Below are positions 1 through 6,575 of a stretch of 16,545 bases of DNA, piece after piece (position 1 is the first letter of the stretch; the number at the start of each line of letters is the position of its first letter). A program made the translations under genes and the position numbers. The notes under the pieces are model-generated. The model had not been told where the DNA came from. It saw only the letters and a program-made list of their open reading frames with translations, and did not search any database. This DNA comes from Lachnospiraceae bacterium UBA3826. Its GTDB lineage: Bacteria; Bacillota; Clostridia; Lachnospirales; Lachnospiraceae. Location: assembly GCA_002393095.1 (NCBI GenBank), contig DGII01000157.1, positions 1-16,545 of the forward strand. The letters run 5' to 3'.

Positions 1-74
1 CGGAGTGACAAGATTCGAACTTGCGACCTCCGCCTCCCTAAGACGGCGCTCTAACCAAACTGAGCCACACCCCG
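1..74 (-). tRNA. tRNA-Pro (anticodon AGG), 3' end cut by window edge
   Basis: The minus strand folds into a complete cloverleaf: acceptor CGGGGTG with CACTCCG (one G-U), D stem GCTC/GAGC, anticodon stem CCGTC/GGCGG, 7-nt loop TTAGGGA, five-base variable loop AGGTC, and T stem GCAAG/CTTGT around TTCGAAT. The anticodon is AGG (positions 39-37), reading the proline codon CCU. The C1-G72 pair and G37 are typical of bacterial tRNA-Pro, and the short variable loop rules out leucine. The discriminator base and any CCA lie outside the window. A34 is unusual in bacteria, where proline CCU is normally read by GGG or UGG anticodons. Confidence 0.93.
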
Positions 75-90
75 TTTAATGCCACGGACT

Positions 91-119
91 ATTGTACCAG
101 AACTTTTCAAACTAATCAA
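91..119 (-). promoter_or_regulatory. Promoter of the tRNA-Pro gene
   Basis: On the minus strand TTGATT (119-114) lies 17 nt before TACAAT (96-91), and TG plus one base precedes TACAAT, giving an extended -10. The -35 overlaps the last codons of the membrane protein gene upstream. Transcription would start roughly 10 nt before the mature tRNA 5' end, so the tRNA need not depend on readthrough. Confidence 0.6.
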
Positions 120-570
120 GCCCTAAATATTCATTGATTTCACCGGCTATGTATGAGTAGTCTCCCATCCTGCCTGCTGCCTCATCCATTATAGCTTTAT
201 ACTCCGCAGTTTTATCCGTCGATCCCGCAGCCATATAGCCCGTATAACAAAAAGCCGCTTCATAATAATCCGCTATGGCATTGGGTATAGCAAGTGTGGG
301 ATTGTCCTCCACGGTTACACCAAGCGCATCATTCTCAAGCTTATATTCCACAAGTCTCTGATATCCCGAATAATCCATGACACGAAGCAGATCCTCCGAT
401 GTATGCTCCTCAAAGAAGGTGTTCTGCCTCGGCGATGTACGAATGAAAAGGCCAAGCAGCATAAAAGCAAGTACTACGGTAAGCACTACTATTGCAGCAT
501 TTAAAAGCGTATACTTTTTATCCGTATTATCCTCTTTGGCCGCAGTCTTATTTTCCTCTCTTTTTTTCAT
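112..570 (-). CDS. Small single-pass membrane protein, unknown function
   Basis: This is a 152-residue protein I do not recognise. It has a charged, lysine-rich N-terminus (about 1-20), one strongly hydrophobic segment (about 21-43), and a roughly 105-residue acidic domain with predicted helices, probably outside the membrane. There is no signal-peptidase site, and unlike its two upstream neighbours no zinc ribbon. The start is supported by a GGAGGAAGG ribosome site just before the ATG, which lies inside the end of the upstream gene; the two reading frames overlap by 23 nt, suggesting translational coupling. It is the last gene of a three-gene set of membrane proteins. Its partnership with the zinc-ribbon proteins is inferred only from overlap and shared design. 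Confidence 0.75.
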   Translation of the reverse strand: MKKREENKTAAKEDNTDKKYTLLNAAIVVLTVVLAFMLLGLFIRTSPRQNTFFEEHTSEDLLRVMDYSGYQRLVEYKLENDALGVTVEDNPTLAIPNAIADYYEAAFCYTGYMAAGSTDKTAEYKAIMDEAAGRMGDYSYIAGEINEYLGLD

Positions 571-1294
571 AGCCTTCCTCCATGAGTATCTGTCTCTTTG
601 CTTCGCTTAGCTCCCAGAAGCTCTCCATCTCCTCATCCGTCAGATTAAAATATCCTTTTACAAGTATCTCCGTATGGTCGTACAGATCATTGATATAAGC
701 CGTCACGGTATCATTGTAGTATCTCTCACGTTCCCAATCACCCGGATTCTTATATCCATAGATTCTTGTGAATATCTCCTCTATATTCCTGACGCCCTCG
801 GATGTCTCCATGAAGCCGTCCTCATCGAGCAGATAATCCATATACTCCATAAAGGAATTATAGCTTCGACTGCTCTCTGCTATGTAATAATACTCCGAAA
901 GAGTATCCGAGAAAGTGATCCGGTTAGCCTGACAGTAATAGAATACTCCGAGATAATCCCGCTCAGCTATGAGCTTATCAAGCTTAACCCTGTATTCGTC
1001 GGCATGCTTTGCCACCTGTCTTTCTTCCCTTGCGTCTCTTATCTCATAGCTTTGGGTCCTTGCCACCGCAGTCGCCGCAATAAGCGCAACAAGCACCGCT
1101 ATGACTGTTATGCGAACAGTCATATTATTGAATCTGCGACTGTTACCGAGCACCTCTTTTTTTGTGGACTCATAGTCGGCGCTGTACTTGCGCATATCCC
1201 CCATATGCTTTTTAACAAATCTGTTCTCTTTACCGCAATATGGACATACTGCATCCTCTATTCCGAGGTTATTGCCACAGTATTCACACTTCAT
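548..1294 (-). CDS. Zinc-ribbon single-pass membrane protein, unknown function
   Basis: The 248-residue product begins with a zinc ribbon of two CxxC knuckles (C3/C6 and C17/C20). A polar, basic linker follows, then one transmembrane segment (about 58-78), and about 165 residues rich in aromatic and acidic amino acids that look helical. The expected topology puts the ribbon in the cytoplasm and the helical domain outside. The layout matches the gene just upstream, so the two look like diverged paralogues. A purine-rich GAGGGCAGG stretch precedes the ATG, 28 nt after the previous stop. It overlaps the next gene by 23 nt. Zinc ribbon plus membrane anchor suggests a sensing or scaffolding role, but nothing here shows one. 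Confidence 0.8.
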   Translation of the reverse strand: MKCEYCGNNLGIEDAVCPYCGKENRFVKKHMGDMRKYSADYESTKKEVLGNSRRFNNMTVRITVIAVLVALIAATAVARTQSYEIRDAREERQVAKHADEYRVKLDKLIAERDYLGVFYYCQANRITFSDTLSEYYYIAESSRSYNSFMEYMDYLLDEDGFMETSEGVRNIEEIFTRIYGYKNPGDWERERYYNDTVTAYINDLYDHTEILVKGYFNLTDEEMESFWELSEAKRQILMEEGYEKKRGK

Positions 1295-1322
1295 ATCCTG
1301 CCCTCTGTCTTACTTACGTTCC

Positions 1323-2099
1323 TTATTGATACCTGTCATAATACTTTTTGGCGACCTTCTCGCACTTATCGTATTCTATATTGCCATACTGATTGATCAC
1401 TTCGTCCTTAAGCCGGTTCAGCTCATCCTCCGAGTAATTAAGCCTCTCCTTAATGATGGTCTCCATCTCATCCCTGCAGGGCTTAAGTATCTCTTGTTCT
1501 TCTTCATCCAGTTCCTCTGCATAATTACCGTAATAGAAGAACATACAGTTGTATGTCGCTGCAGAAGCAGCATATTCATTCCAGCCGTTCTTATCCACTT
1601 CGGTAAGCAGCATCACTGTATCATGATACCTGCCATATACATAGACGAAGTCCTTATGCTCCCATTTATATGTATCATGCTCATAATCCGCGTACACGGC
1701 CTCAAGCAGTTCATCATACTTTCCGGCCTCATAGAGACTGTCGTATCTCGGAAAATTCTCTCTCTGCCATGTCATCTCCTTAAGCATATCCTCGCCGGAA
1801 GCATTACTTCTGCTGCGTATGATACTCTCGGCAAAATTCTTAAAAAGGAAATAAGCTGTGGCTAAGGCGGCGAACACAAGCAGCGTTGCAACGATTATGA
1901 TAAAAAGCTTTTTATAGCTTTTCTTATACTCTCCGGCCGCTTCCTCATCAACTACATCGAGCTTCCTTCGTACCTTATCAAGCTTCTCCATGTACTGCCG
2001 TTCTGCACCTTCTTCATTGATATAACCGCAGAAAGGGCACTTGGGGCTGTATTTTTCCATAGCCGCCCCACAGTTGGGGCACTTATATATATTATTCAT
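1323..2099 (-). CDS. Zinc-ribbon single-pass membrane protein with helical outer domain
   Basis: The chosen ATG at 2099 gives 258 residues: GGGAG lies 6 nt before it, and the zinc ribbon starts at once (C7/C10 and C21/C24). An upstream ATG at 2135 would add 12 residues without a clear ribosome site. After the ribbon comes a charged, coiled-coil-like stretch (about 32-62), a transmembrane segment (about 65-86), and a long acidic, tyrosine-rich helical domain whose first part, with a YEAGKYDELLEAVY repeat-like stretch, resembles a TPR hairpin. The family is a common hypothetical one and I assign no function. It starts 50 nt after purH on the same strand, so it may share the ZTP-controlled transcript. 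Confidence 0.8.
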   Translation of the reverse strand: MNNIYKCPNCGAAMEKYSPKCPFCGYINEEGAERQYMEKLDKVRRKLDVVDEEAAGEYKKSYKKLFIIIVATLLVFAALATAYFLFKNFAESIIRSRSNASGEDMLKEMTWQRENFPRYDSLYEAGKYDELLEAVYADYEHDTYKWEHKDFVYVYGRYHDTVMLLTEVDKNGWNEYAASAATYNCMFFYYGNYAEELDEEEQEILKPCRDEMETIIKERLNYSEDELNRLKDEVINQYGNIEYDKCEKVAKKYYDRYQ

Positions 2100-2102
2100 A
2101 TC

Positions 2103-2146
2103 TGACTCCCGGATGCCTTGCTTAGCCATAACCAAGCTATTACATC
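2103..2146 (-). other. Intergenic hairpin between purH and the zinc-ribbon genes
   Basis: The 50-nt gap on the minus strand can fold as an inner stem GCTTGG/CTAAGC around a TTATGG loop, closed by an outer stem GGATG/CATCC. No run of U follows, so it is not a convincing terminator; the GGGAG ribosome site of the next gene adjoins the outer arm. It could be a processing or translation-control structure, or nothing. Confidence 0.3.
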
Positions 2147-2149
2147 CCG

Positions 2150-3328
2150 TTAATGATGGAAGAGTCTCACTCCGTTGCAGACCATGACCATACCGTACTC
2201 ATCGGCAGCCTTAATCACTATATCGTCTCTTACCGAGCCACCGGGCTGTACAATGTATTTTACACCACTTTTGGCAGCTCTGTCGATATTATCAGAGAAC
2301 GGGAAGAAAGCATCCGAACCAAGTACCACATCCGTAGCCTTGGCAAGATAGGTCTCCTTCTCCTCCTTGGTGAACACTTCGGGCTTAACAGTGAAGAAAT
2401 GCTCCCACTTGCCGTCAGCAAGCACATCCATGTAATCATCCCCAATATAATTATCTATGGCATTGTCCCTGTCGGGTCTTCCTATATCCTCCTTAAAGGG
2501 AAGGGAAAGCACCTTGGGGGACTGGCGAAGGAGCCAGTTGTCCGCTTTACTGCCCGCAAGTCTGGTACAATGTACTCTTGACTGCTGCCCTGCACCTATT
2601 CCGATAGCCTGACCGTCCTTGACAAAGCATACCGAATTGGACTGTGTATACTTAAGTGTGATAAGAGCTATCTTCATGTCATCCTTCACACTGTCCGGAA
2701 GCTCCTTATTCTCAGTCACTATATTCTCAAGCAGGCTGTTGTCTATAGGAAGCTCATTGCGTCCCTGCTCGAAGGTTATCCCGAATACCTGCTTATGCTC
2801 TATGGGCGCAGGCTTATATGAAGGGTCTATCTGAATGATATTATAATTACCCTTCTTCTTACTCTTAAGTATCTCAAGCGCCTCATCAGAATATCCCGGA
2901 GCTATGATACCGTCAGATACCTCTCTTTTGATAAGGTTAGCCGTACATGCATCACACTCGTCGGATAAGGCTATGAAATCTCCGAAGCTGCTCATTCTGT
3001 CCGCACCTCTGGCTCTGGCATATGCGCTTGCAAGAGGCGAAAGCTCACCCAGTTCATCCACCCAGTATATCTTCTTAAGTGTATCGCTTAAAGGTCTTCC
3101 GACCGCCGCACCCGCAGGTGATACATGCTTAAAGGATGTAGCAGCAGGAAGTCCCGTTGCCGCCTTAAGCTCACTTACAAGCTGCCATCCGTTGAAGGCA
3201 TCCAGAAAATTGATATAGCCCGGCTTACCGTTAAGCACGGTGATCGGAAGCTCCGAGCCGTCCTCCATGAATATCTTAGAGGGCTTCTGATTGGGATTAC
3301 ATCCGTATTTTAATTCAAGTTCTTTCAT
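2150..3328 (-). CDS. purH: AICAR formyltransferase, stand-alone PurH C-terminal domain
   Basis: It transfers the formyl group of 10-formyl-tetrahydrofolate to AICAR, giving FAICAR, the penultimate step of IMP synthesis in the cytoplasm. The 392-residue protein starts directly in the transformylase domain. The catalytic Lys-His pair is visible in SFKHVSPAG (K67, H68), and the C-terminus has the family signatures SDAFFPFSDNI, VQPGGSVRDD and GVRLFHH. The N-terminal IMP cyclohydrolase domain of ordinary bifunctional PurH (about 510-530 residues) is absent; that activity is supplied by the gene just upstream. The ribosome site TAGGAG includes the stop codon of that gene, with only 9 nt between them, so the pair is probably translationally coupled. 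Confidence 0.95.
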   Translation of the reverse strand: MKELELKYGCNPNQKPSKIFMEDGSELPITVLNGKPGYINFLDAFNGWQLVSELKAATGLPAATSFKHVSPAGAAVGRPLSDTLKKIYWVDELGELSPLASAYARARGADRMSSFGDFIALSDECDACTANLIKREVSDGIIAPGYSDEALEILKSKKKGNYNIIQIDPSYKPAPIEHKQVFGITFEQGRNELPIDNSLLENIVTENKELPDSVKDDMKIALITLKYTQSNSVCFVKDGQAIGIGAGQQSRVHCTRLAGSKADNWLLRQSPKVLSLPFKEDIGRPDRDNAIDNYIGDDYMDVLADGKWEHFFTVKPEVFTKEEKETYLAKATDVVLGSDAFFPFSDNIDRAAKSGVKYIVQPGGSVRDDIVIKAADEYGMVMVCNGVRLFHH

Positions 3329-3337
3329 GGCTTTCTC

Positions 3338-4051
3338 CTACTTGTTCTTATTCACTATCCTTGTCTCGTACTTGCCTGTCTCAATATCTATGTACCGTAC
3401 AAAGAGACTTACCTTATTCTCTTCGTTAAGACTTCCCCACACTCTGTCTGTGAACTCATCTATTCCGCCCTTTATCTCCACCCATTCAGGCTCGCCCTCG
3501 AAGCTTGGAAGAGGATTGCCATCCTTCATATAAGTGTGGATGAAGCGTCCCTCACCCGCCATCGGATTCTCATAGGCGAAGGCATATCTTAAGCATGATG
3601 CGGGATTGCCGTTATTACTCTTAAGTATGCTCATGGCGAAGTTATACTTTCCGTTCTCTATATGCATGATACCGGATATTCTGGGAGTATAGTTGGGCTC
3701 GTCAGGCTCGAACTCTCTGCATCTTAAGGACTGCTCGAAGGTCATCTGCTTATCCATTCCCTCATAGATAGTATCCGTCTGATCGCCGTTAGTCACGATC
3801 GTCTTATTGCCAAGTACCCTTACAGGCGCATATATGATAAGCGAAGGATCGGTAAGCTTGGATGGATCGAAGGCTTCTGTCCTGATACCCTCACCGTCCT
3901 CTACGAATACCCTGTTACGGCTGTTGACACTTCTTCCCATGATAAAATACGCTGCAACTGCGTATCTGCCGTCTTCCGACCTTCCTATCACTATTCCGCG
4001 ACCGGGATAGGCATTATTCTTAAGCAATTCTTCTACACTGTACTTTTGCAT
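3338..4051 (-). CDS. purO: IMP cyclohydrolase, PurO-type
   Basis: It closes the ring of FAICAR to give IMP, the last step of de novo purine synthesis. The N-terminus carries the PurO pattern YPGRGIVIGR (about 15-24), followed by a stretch with S41, N43, N46 and R47 (MGRSVNSRNRVF), as in the IMP_cyclohyd family first known from archaea. At 237 residues it is a little longer than archaeal PurO (about 200). I chose the ATG at 4051 because AAGGAG lies 6 nt before it; an ATG 8 codons upstream lacks such a site. It is preceded by a ZTP riboswitch and followed closely by the transformylase gene, an exact functional pairing. Recognition is by motif only. Confidence 0.88.
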   Translation of the reverse strand: MQKYSVEELLKNNAYPGRGIVIGRSEDGRYAVAAYFIMGRSVNSRNRVFVEDGEGIRTEAFDPSKLTDPSLIIYAPVRVLGNKTIVTNGDQTDTIYEGMDKQMTFEQSLRCREFEPDEPNYTPRISGIMHIENGKYNFAMSILKSNNGNPASCLRYAFAYENPMAGEGRFIHTYMKDGNPLPSFEGEPEWVEIKGGIDEFTDRVWGSLNEENKVSLFVRYIDIETGKYETRIVNKNK

Positions 4052-4132
4052 ACGATTCTCCTTTTCATTTTGCAAACGGTATATGTTCCGTGCTCATATC
4101 GTTCCTTATCCGTCCGAAGCTCCGGCAGACAT

Positions 4133-4177
4133 AGTAAAACCGACAGACTGAGCCATTGTATGTGCCCAGACGGTCGG
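4133..4177 (-). terminator. Riboswitch-controlled intrinsic terminator
   Basis: On the minus strand CCGACCGTCTGGGC (4177-4164) can pair with GCTCAGTCTGTCGG (4153-4140) across a 10-nt loop, with two mismatches in 14 positions, followed by TTTTACT. The 5' arm is the conserved 3' half of the ZTP aptamer, so ligand binding and terminator formation exclude each other. This predicts transcription of purO-purH only when ZMP or ZTP is bound. The U-tract is short. Confidence 0.75.
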
Positions 4178-4284
4178 CTAAATTCCTGCTATCGGGTGTC
4201 AATCCTTCATATCTTCACCCTGTCATATACTCCATGTGGTTGCTTCCACCTGCAGATCACTCTGCATTCCGTCAGTCGTATATG
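4164..4284 (-). promoter_or_regulatory. ZTP/ZMP riboswitch (pfl motif) upstream of purO-purH
   Basis: This RNA senses AICAR phosphates (ZMP/ZTP), which build up when 10-formyl-THF is short, and it turns on genes that use or replenish folate one-carbon units. The minus strand shows the diagnostic parts: P1 ATAC/GTAT (4281-4278 with 4230-4227), the conserved internal loop GACTGACGGAA, P2 GTGG-AAGCAA-CCAC, ATGGAGTAT, a variable linker holding a GGGTG/CACCC hairpin, and the 3' signature GCCGACCGTCTGGGC (4178-4164). Those blocks match the known aptamer closely. An extra hairpin sits between GGAA and P2. Gene context, the enzyme that consumes ZMP, fits exactly. Confidence 0.93.
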
Positions 4285-4288
4285 GCAT

Positions 4289-4317
4289 ATTGTAACAGAC
4301 ACTTGCTTACATGACAA
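4289..4317 (-). promoter_or_regulatory. Promoter of the purO-purH operon
   Basis: TTGTCA (4317-4312) and TACAAT (4294-4289) on the minus strand are 17 nt apart, each one mismatch from the sigma-A consensus. The predicted start near 4282 lies right at the 5' edge of the riboswitch aptamer, which supports both calls. Confidence 0.8.
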
Positions 4318-4318
4318 G

Positions 4319-4354
4319 TCCGAAACCTCGTTCGGATGAACACAGGCAGTTCAT
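4319..4354. repeat. Two tandem hairpins after mnmA
   Basis: Two adjoining perfect inverted repeats share a base: TCCGAA/TTCGGA with a 6-nt loop (4319-4336) and ATGAAC/GTTCAT with a 7-nt loop (4336-4354). They lie between the mnmA stop and the purO promoter. Neither is followed by a U-tract, so they would be at best weak terminators of mnmA. Confidence 0.4.
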
Positions 4355-4355
4355 G

Positions 4356-5522
4356 TCATATTCGCGTCTTATTCATATCCCCTTCATATCCGATGATCGT
4401 ACCACCGCCCACAACGATATCTCCGTCATATACGACAAGCGACTGTCCCGGAGTTATTGCCCGCTGGGGCTCATCGAAGATAAATACATAGGTTTCATCA
4501 TCCATCTTCTTAAGATGTCCCGGCTGCTCCTTCTGTCTGTATCTTGCCTTGGCAAAATACTGCTTACCGCAGTCCGGTTCCTCTCCGGATATCCAGTTAA
4601 TATCGTTAAATTCAGCTTCCCTTGCAAAAAGGTCCTCATTATCTCCCAGGATCACCCTGTTATTCTTAACATCTATCCCTGTCACGTATAATGGTCTGTC
4701 TGCACTTATGCCAAGTCCCTTACGCTGCCCCAATGTATAATAAATGATACCTCTGTGTCTTCCAAGCACATTCCCGTCCTTATCTGCAAAATCCCCCTCC
4801 TTATAATCTCTGCCCGTGTATCTGCATATCACGGCACCGTAGTCTCCATCCGGAACAAAGCATATATCCTGTGAATCCGGCTTATCACTGTTGACGAAGG
4901 CTTCTCTATCCGCTATCTGTCTTGTATCACTCTTACACATATCCCCAAGCGGGAATTCTATGTGCGATAACTGCTCCTGTGTGAGCATATACAGCACGTA
5001 GCTCTGATCCTTATCCGGATCTGTTGCCTTCTTAAGCAGATAGCTTCCGTCCGGCGACTGCTCTATACGGGCATAGTGCCCCGTGACCACCTTCTCGCAG
5101 CCAAGCTCCCGTGCCTTCTTAAGCAATATATCGAACTTAAGATATCTGTTGCAGTCTATGCAGGGATTGGGTGTTATACCTCTTTCATAGCTGTCAGTGA
5201 ATTTATCTATGACCTTCTCTTTAAACTCATCCTTATAATTAAGTGTATGGAACAGCATATCGAGCTTACCCGCAACAGCCCTCGCATCGGCAACATCTCC
5301 CTCGGAGCAACAGGTACGGCAGTCCTTCCTATAAGCGCATGACCCACCCGTATCACCATCCACAGACGTATCAGTAAGCTTTGCACCTGACGCATAGAGC
5401 TCGTCATCCTCTCTGTCATACAGGCGCATCGTTGCTCCTATGCATTCATATCCTTTATCCTTCATAAGCTTGGCGGCTACAGACGAATCCACTCCACCGC
5501 TCATGGCTATCAGTGCTTTCAT
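4356..5522 (-). CDS. mnmA: tRNA-specific 2-thiouridylase MnmA
   Basis: MnmA puts the sulfur into 2-thiouridine at wobble position 34 of the Lys, Glu and Gln tRNAs, using ATP and a cysteine-desulfurase-derived persulfide. The 388-residue product has the ATP-pyrophosphatase loop SGGVDSS (8-14), the catalytic cysteine in NPCIDC (C121), and the partner cysteine in SQDICF (C221), plus the C-terminal beta domain. It is about 20 residues longer than the E. coli enzyme; much of the excess is around residues 45-72, where C62, C68, C71 and C72 cluster. The start follows an AGGA site formed by the last unit of an 8-bp tandem repeat. It appears monocistronic, with its own promoter. Confidence 0.95.
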   Translation of the reverse strand: MKALIAMSGGVDSSVAAKLMKDKGYECIGATMRLYDREDDELYASGAKLTDTSVDGDTGGSCAYRKDCRTCCSEGDVADARAVAGKLDMLFHTLNYKDEFKEKVIDKFTDSYERGITPNPCIDCNRYLKFDILLKKARELGCEKVVTGHYARIEQSPDGSYLLKKATDPDKDQSYVLYMLTQEQLSHIEFPLGDMCKSDTRQIADREAFVNSDKPDSQDICFVPDGDYGAVICRYTGRDYKEGDFADKDGNVLGRHRGIIYYTLGQRKGLGISADRPLYVTGIDVKNNRVILGDNEDLFAREAEFNDINWISGEEPDCGKQYFAKARYRQKEQPGHLKKMDDETYVFIFDEPQRAITPGQSLVVYDGDIVVGGGTIIGYEGDMNKTRI

Positions 5523-5524
5523 AT

Positions 5525-5574
5525 ATTATCCTAATATCCTAATGTCTTAATATCCTAATATCTTAAAATCTTAA
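5525..5574 (-). repeat. 8-bp tandem repeat array in the mnmA leader
   Basis: On the minus strand the leader reads as about six imperfect 8-nt units of consensus GATATTA(G/A), ending at the mnmA ATG. Units ending in G followed by GATA create AGGA, so the array carries several Shine-Dalgarno-like cores, the last about 8 nt before the start codon. Such arrays can change copy number by slippage. Confidence 0.75.
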
Positions 5575-5618
5575 CAGTACGAACCATTGATTACTTTTTA
5601 CTATCATGTACGCTACCT

Positions 5619-5648
5619 ATGATAACCTATGTGTAACGCCTATTGCAA
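5619..5648 (-). promoter_or_regulatory. Candidate mnmA promoter
   Basis: TTGCAA (5648-5643) and TATCAT (5624-5619) on the minus strand are 18 nt apart. The -35 begins right behind the U-tract of the preceding terminator. The predicted leader of about 90 nt includes the tandem repeat array. Confidence 0.5.
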
Positions 5649-5649
5649 C

Positions 5650-5677
5650 AAAAAAGCGTCCGCAATTACGCGGACGC
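5650..5677 (-). terminator. Rho-independent terminator of the flagellin-like gene
   Basis: The minus strand shows a perfect 8-bp stem GCGTCCGC/GCGGACGC around a GTAATT loop, followed by TTTTTTG. It separates the flagellin-like gene from mnmA. Confidence 0.95.
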
Positions 5678-5726
5678 CTGATCTCATTATCATTACGCTT
5701 TCATATGCCCTGCATGTATAAAATAC

Positions 5727-6395
5727 TTACATGAAAAGCCCTGTTGCCTGCTTCTTCTTATCCTCCTGCTGCTTCCTAAGCATCATGGTCTGATAATCTC
5801 TTAATACCTGCTGCTTCTTAAGCTGTGATGAAGCCTTGGCCACATCCGTATCTCCTATACGGCTCTTTGCTGCCGTCGTATTCTCGGCAGATATCTGACT
5901 TGCCCTGATATTATGCTCTAAGCCGTTAGTCTGCGCGCCAACACTGCTTCTGGCACTTGTCACCTGACTTATCATATCCGAGGGTGAACCCGATACCTTG
6001 AAGTCACTAAGAACATAGGATTCATTATACTTGGTCTGGGAAGTCATATCACCTATACCTGCGCCATACTGGTCTATCTGATTCTGGATGGCCATCTTGT
6101 CGCTTGCGGACATCGTACCGTTCATCTGTCTGATAGACAGTTCGTTGATGCCCTGTGCATAATCAGCCATACCTGCAAGACCTGAATCCTTAATATTCTG
6201 ATATGCCTTATCCATAGCCGCATTCTGCTGCAGTGCCTCCTGCGTCCTTATCTGTGTCTCCATCTTCTGTGAGATGGCAAGCTCGGATGCTCCGTCTGCC
6301 GCCTTCTGAAGCTTATTGCCGCTGGCGATCTTGCCATAGAGTGACATATTGTAATTATTCTGATTGTGATTACCTATTCCGCCGATTCCTGCCAT
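5727..6395 (-). CDS. Short divergent flagellin-like protein
   Basis: The 222-residue protein keeps both ends of the flagellin fold. The N-terminal signature is SGNKLQKAADGASELAISQK (25-44), compare SSGLRINxAADDAAGLAISEKM in flagellins. The C-terminal one is GLEHNIRASQISAENTTAAK with SRIGDTDVAK (about 158-187). The variable middle is short. Two oddities: about a dozen residues of the N-terminal D0 helix are missing, with a Gly/Asn-rich start instead, and the C-terminal tail is Lys/Gln/Glu-rich (KQQEDKKKQ), where D0 is normally apolar. A strong AAGGAGG site supports the start. It has its own promoter and terminator, and no flagellar gene is nearby. It could be a minor filament subunit or a secreted non-polymerising paralogue. 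Confidence 0.82.
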   Translation of the reverse strand: MAGIGGIGNHNQNNYNMSLYGKIASGNKLQKAADGASELAISQKMETQIRTQEALQQNAAMDKAYQNIKDSGLAGMADYAQGINELSIRQMNGTMSASDKMAIQNQIDQYGAGIGDMTSQTKYNESYVLSDFKVSGSPSDMISQVTSARSSVGAQTNGLEHNIRASQISAENTTAAKSRIGDTDVAKASSQLKKQQVLRDYQTMMLRKQQEDKKKQATGLFM

Positions 6396-6480
6396 ATGTA
6401 ATCCTCCTTATATCCAAGCGGCTTGCGCCGTATAAAGCAATGCATATGCTCATACAAAAGTACTATACCTATACACTTAT

Positions 6481-6510
6481 ATTCTATGCCCGTCTACCAT
6501 AGGATGTCAA
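6481..6510 (-). promoter_or_regulatory. Sigma-A-like promoter of the flagellin-like gene
   Basis: A perfect TTGACA (6510-6505) and TAGAAT (6486-6481) on the minus strand are 18 nt apart, leaving a leader of about 80 nt. I found no TAAA-N15-GCCGATAA motif of the flagellar sigma factor in this gap, which is unusual for a flagellin gene. Confidence 0.75.
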
Positions 6511-6575
6511 GGGTTTTCATGCGAAATGCAGGCAATTTACAGCCTGATATCAGATGAATCGTATAATATAAACGT

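Noticed and set aside
5525..5574. The mnmA leader repeats as a CRISPR or phage attachment site
   Set aside because: Units are 8 nt with no spacers and no integrase nearby; it is a simple tandem repeat.
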